Of a stretch of 64,000 nucleotides of DNA, positions 63,884-64,000 are shown piece by piece. The translations under genes were made by a program, and so were the position numbers. The stretch's first letter is position 1. The number at the start of each line of letters is the position of its first letter. The DNA is from Treponema_I sp045616125 (lineage in GTDB: Bacteria > Spirochaetota > Spirochaetia > Treponematales > Treponemataceae): positions 1 through 64,000 of the forward strand of contig JAZLGC010000060.1 in the NCBI GenBank assembly GCA_045616125.1, read 5' to 3'. The notes below the pieces were generated by a model, which was not told where the DNA came from, searched no databases, and saw only the letters and a program-made list of their open reading frames with translations.

Positions 63884-64000
63884 TATCATCTCCTCCTTCA
63901 CGGCCATCTGCACCATAACTGGTTATGACAAAAGGTGTTTTACCGGTCTTCTGCCGGCTGTACATATACTGGTTTCCCCATGGATCAGTTTGAATCTGCC
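63855..64000 (-). CDS. gspG: GspG-like major pseudopilin, C-terminal part only (runs off the window)
   Basis: Only the last 47 residues are inside the window, read from 63998. They include DPWGNQYMYSRQ, FVITSYGADGREGGDDNEE and the end DIVSWK. The DPWGNxYxY, SYGADGxEGG and final DIxSW are the signature of the GspG major pseudopilin, including the calcium-binding acidic residues. GspG polymerises into the pseudopilus that drives type II secretion in the periplasm. Frame and stop are clear. The start lies beyond the right edge. The two tiny pilin-like genes and the membrane protein follow in a coupled series. Confidence 0.85.
   Translation of the reverse strand, partial: QIQTDPWGNQYMYSRQKTGKTPFVITSYGADGREGGDDNEEDIVSWK

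Overview
This window looks like chromosome from a host-associated spirochaete of the Treponema type. I infer that from content, not from a database match. It has giant BspA-type leucine-rich-repeat lipoproteins, a sugar-binding protein whose mature end starts GGKKE, TPR and DUF6273-type proteins, a CHASE2 adenylate cyclase, PilZ and HD-GYP c-di-GMP proteins, Rpn-family (PD-(D/E)XK) nuclease/transposase genes, and many short palindromic intergenic repeats. No rRNA or tRNA gene, CRISPR array or classical insertion sequence was seen.

Layout. 0-6.6 kb is a minus-strand run: LamG/FN3 exported protein, TPR protein, histidine phosphatase, DUF6273-like protein. 6.6-10.8 kb holds uvrC, a REC-like/PilZ protein, an RluA-type pseudouridine synthase and a YbaK-type deacylase. 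10.8-18 kb is a carbohydrate locus: a minus-strand ABC importer operon (two permeases and a binding protein) diverges from a 1130-residue glycosidase/phosphorylase-like enzyme, with a LacI-type operator between them. 18.4-29.3 kb has a DEAD-box helicase with a structured leader, a decayed nuclease fragment, an ABC-F ATPase, an Rpn-family nuclease, a chemoreceptor and clpB.

29.5-44.4 kb is the accessory heart of the window. Two tandem, diverged copies of one unit (promoter, BspA lipoprotein of about 1850-1920 residues, terminator, structured intergenic element, Rpn-family nuclease on the opposite strand) are separated by a three-gene DUF3791/DUF3990/small-protein locus that looks like a toxin-antitoxin or ADP-ribosyltransferase system. 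The first copy's nuclease is a broken remnant next to that locus. The intergenic element beside both nuclease genes keeps almost the same length (219 and 220 nt) and has two stem-loops whose arms change together between copies, as in a structured RNA or a hairpin-marked DNA end.

44.5-49 kb is a complete BceRSAB-type peptide-antibiotic sensing and resistance module. 49-56.5 kb carries HD-GYP, a Na/Pi cotransporter, gltX, a CPA2 antiporter and deoD. 56.5-61 kb is a four-gene coupled minus operon (2-hydroxyacid dehydrogenase, SH3 protein, M48 lipoprotein protease, CHASE2 cyclase). 61-64 kb has an NCS2 purine permease, a small lipoprotein and the end of a type II secretion-like pseudopilin cluster that runs off the right edge.

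A recurring theme is leaderless expression. At least twelve genes have a clear -10-like hexamer ending 6-8 nt before the start codon and no Shine-Dalgarno sequence. Genes inside operons, and some others, do have one.
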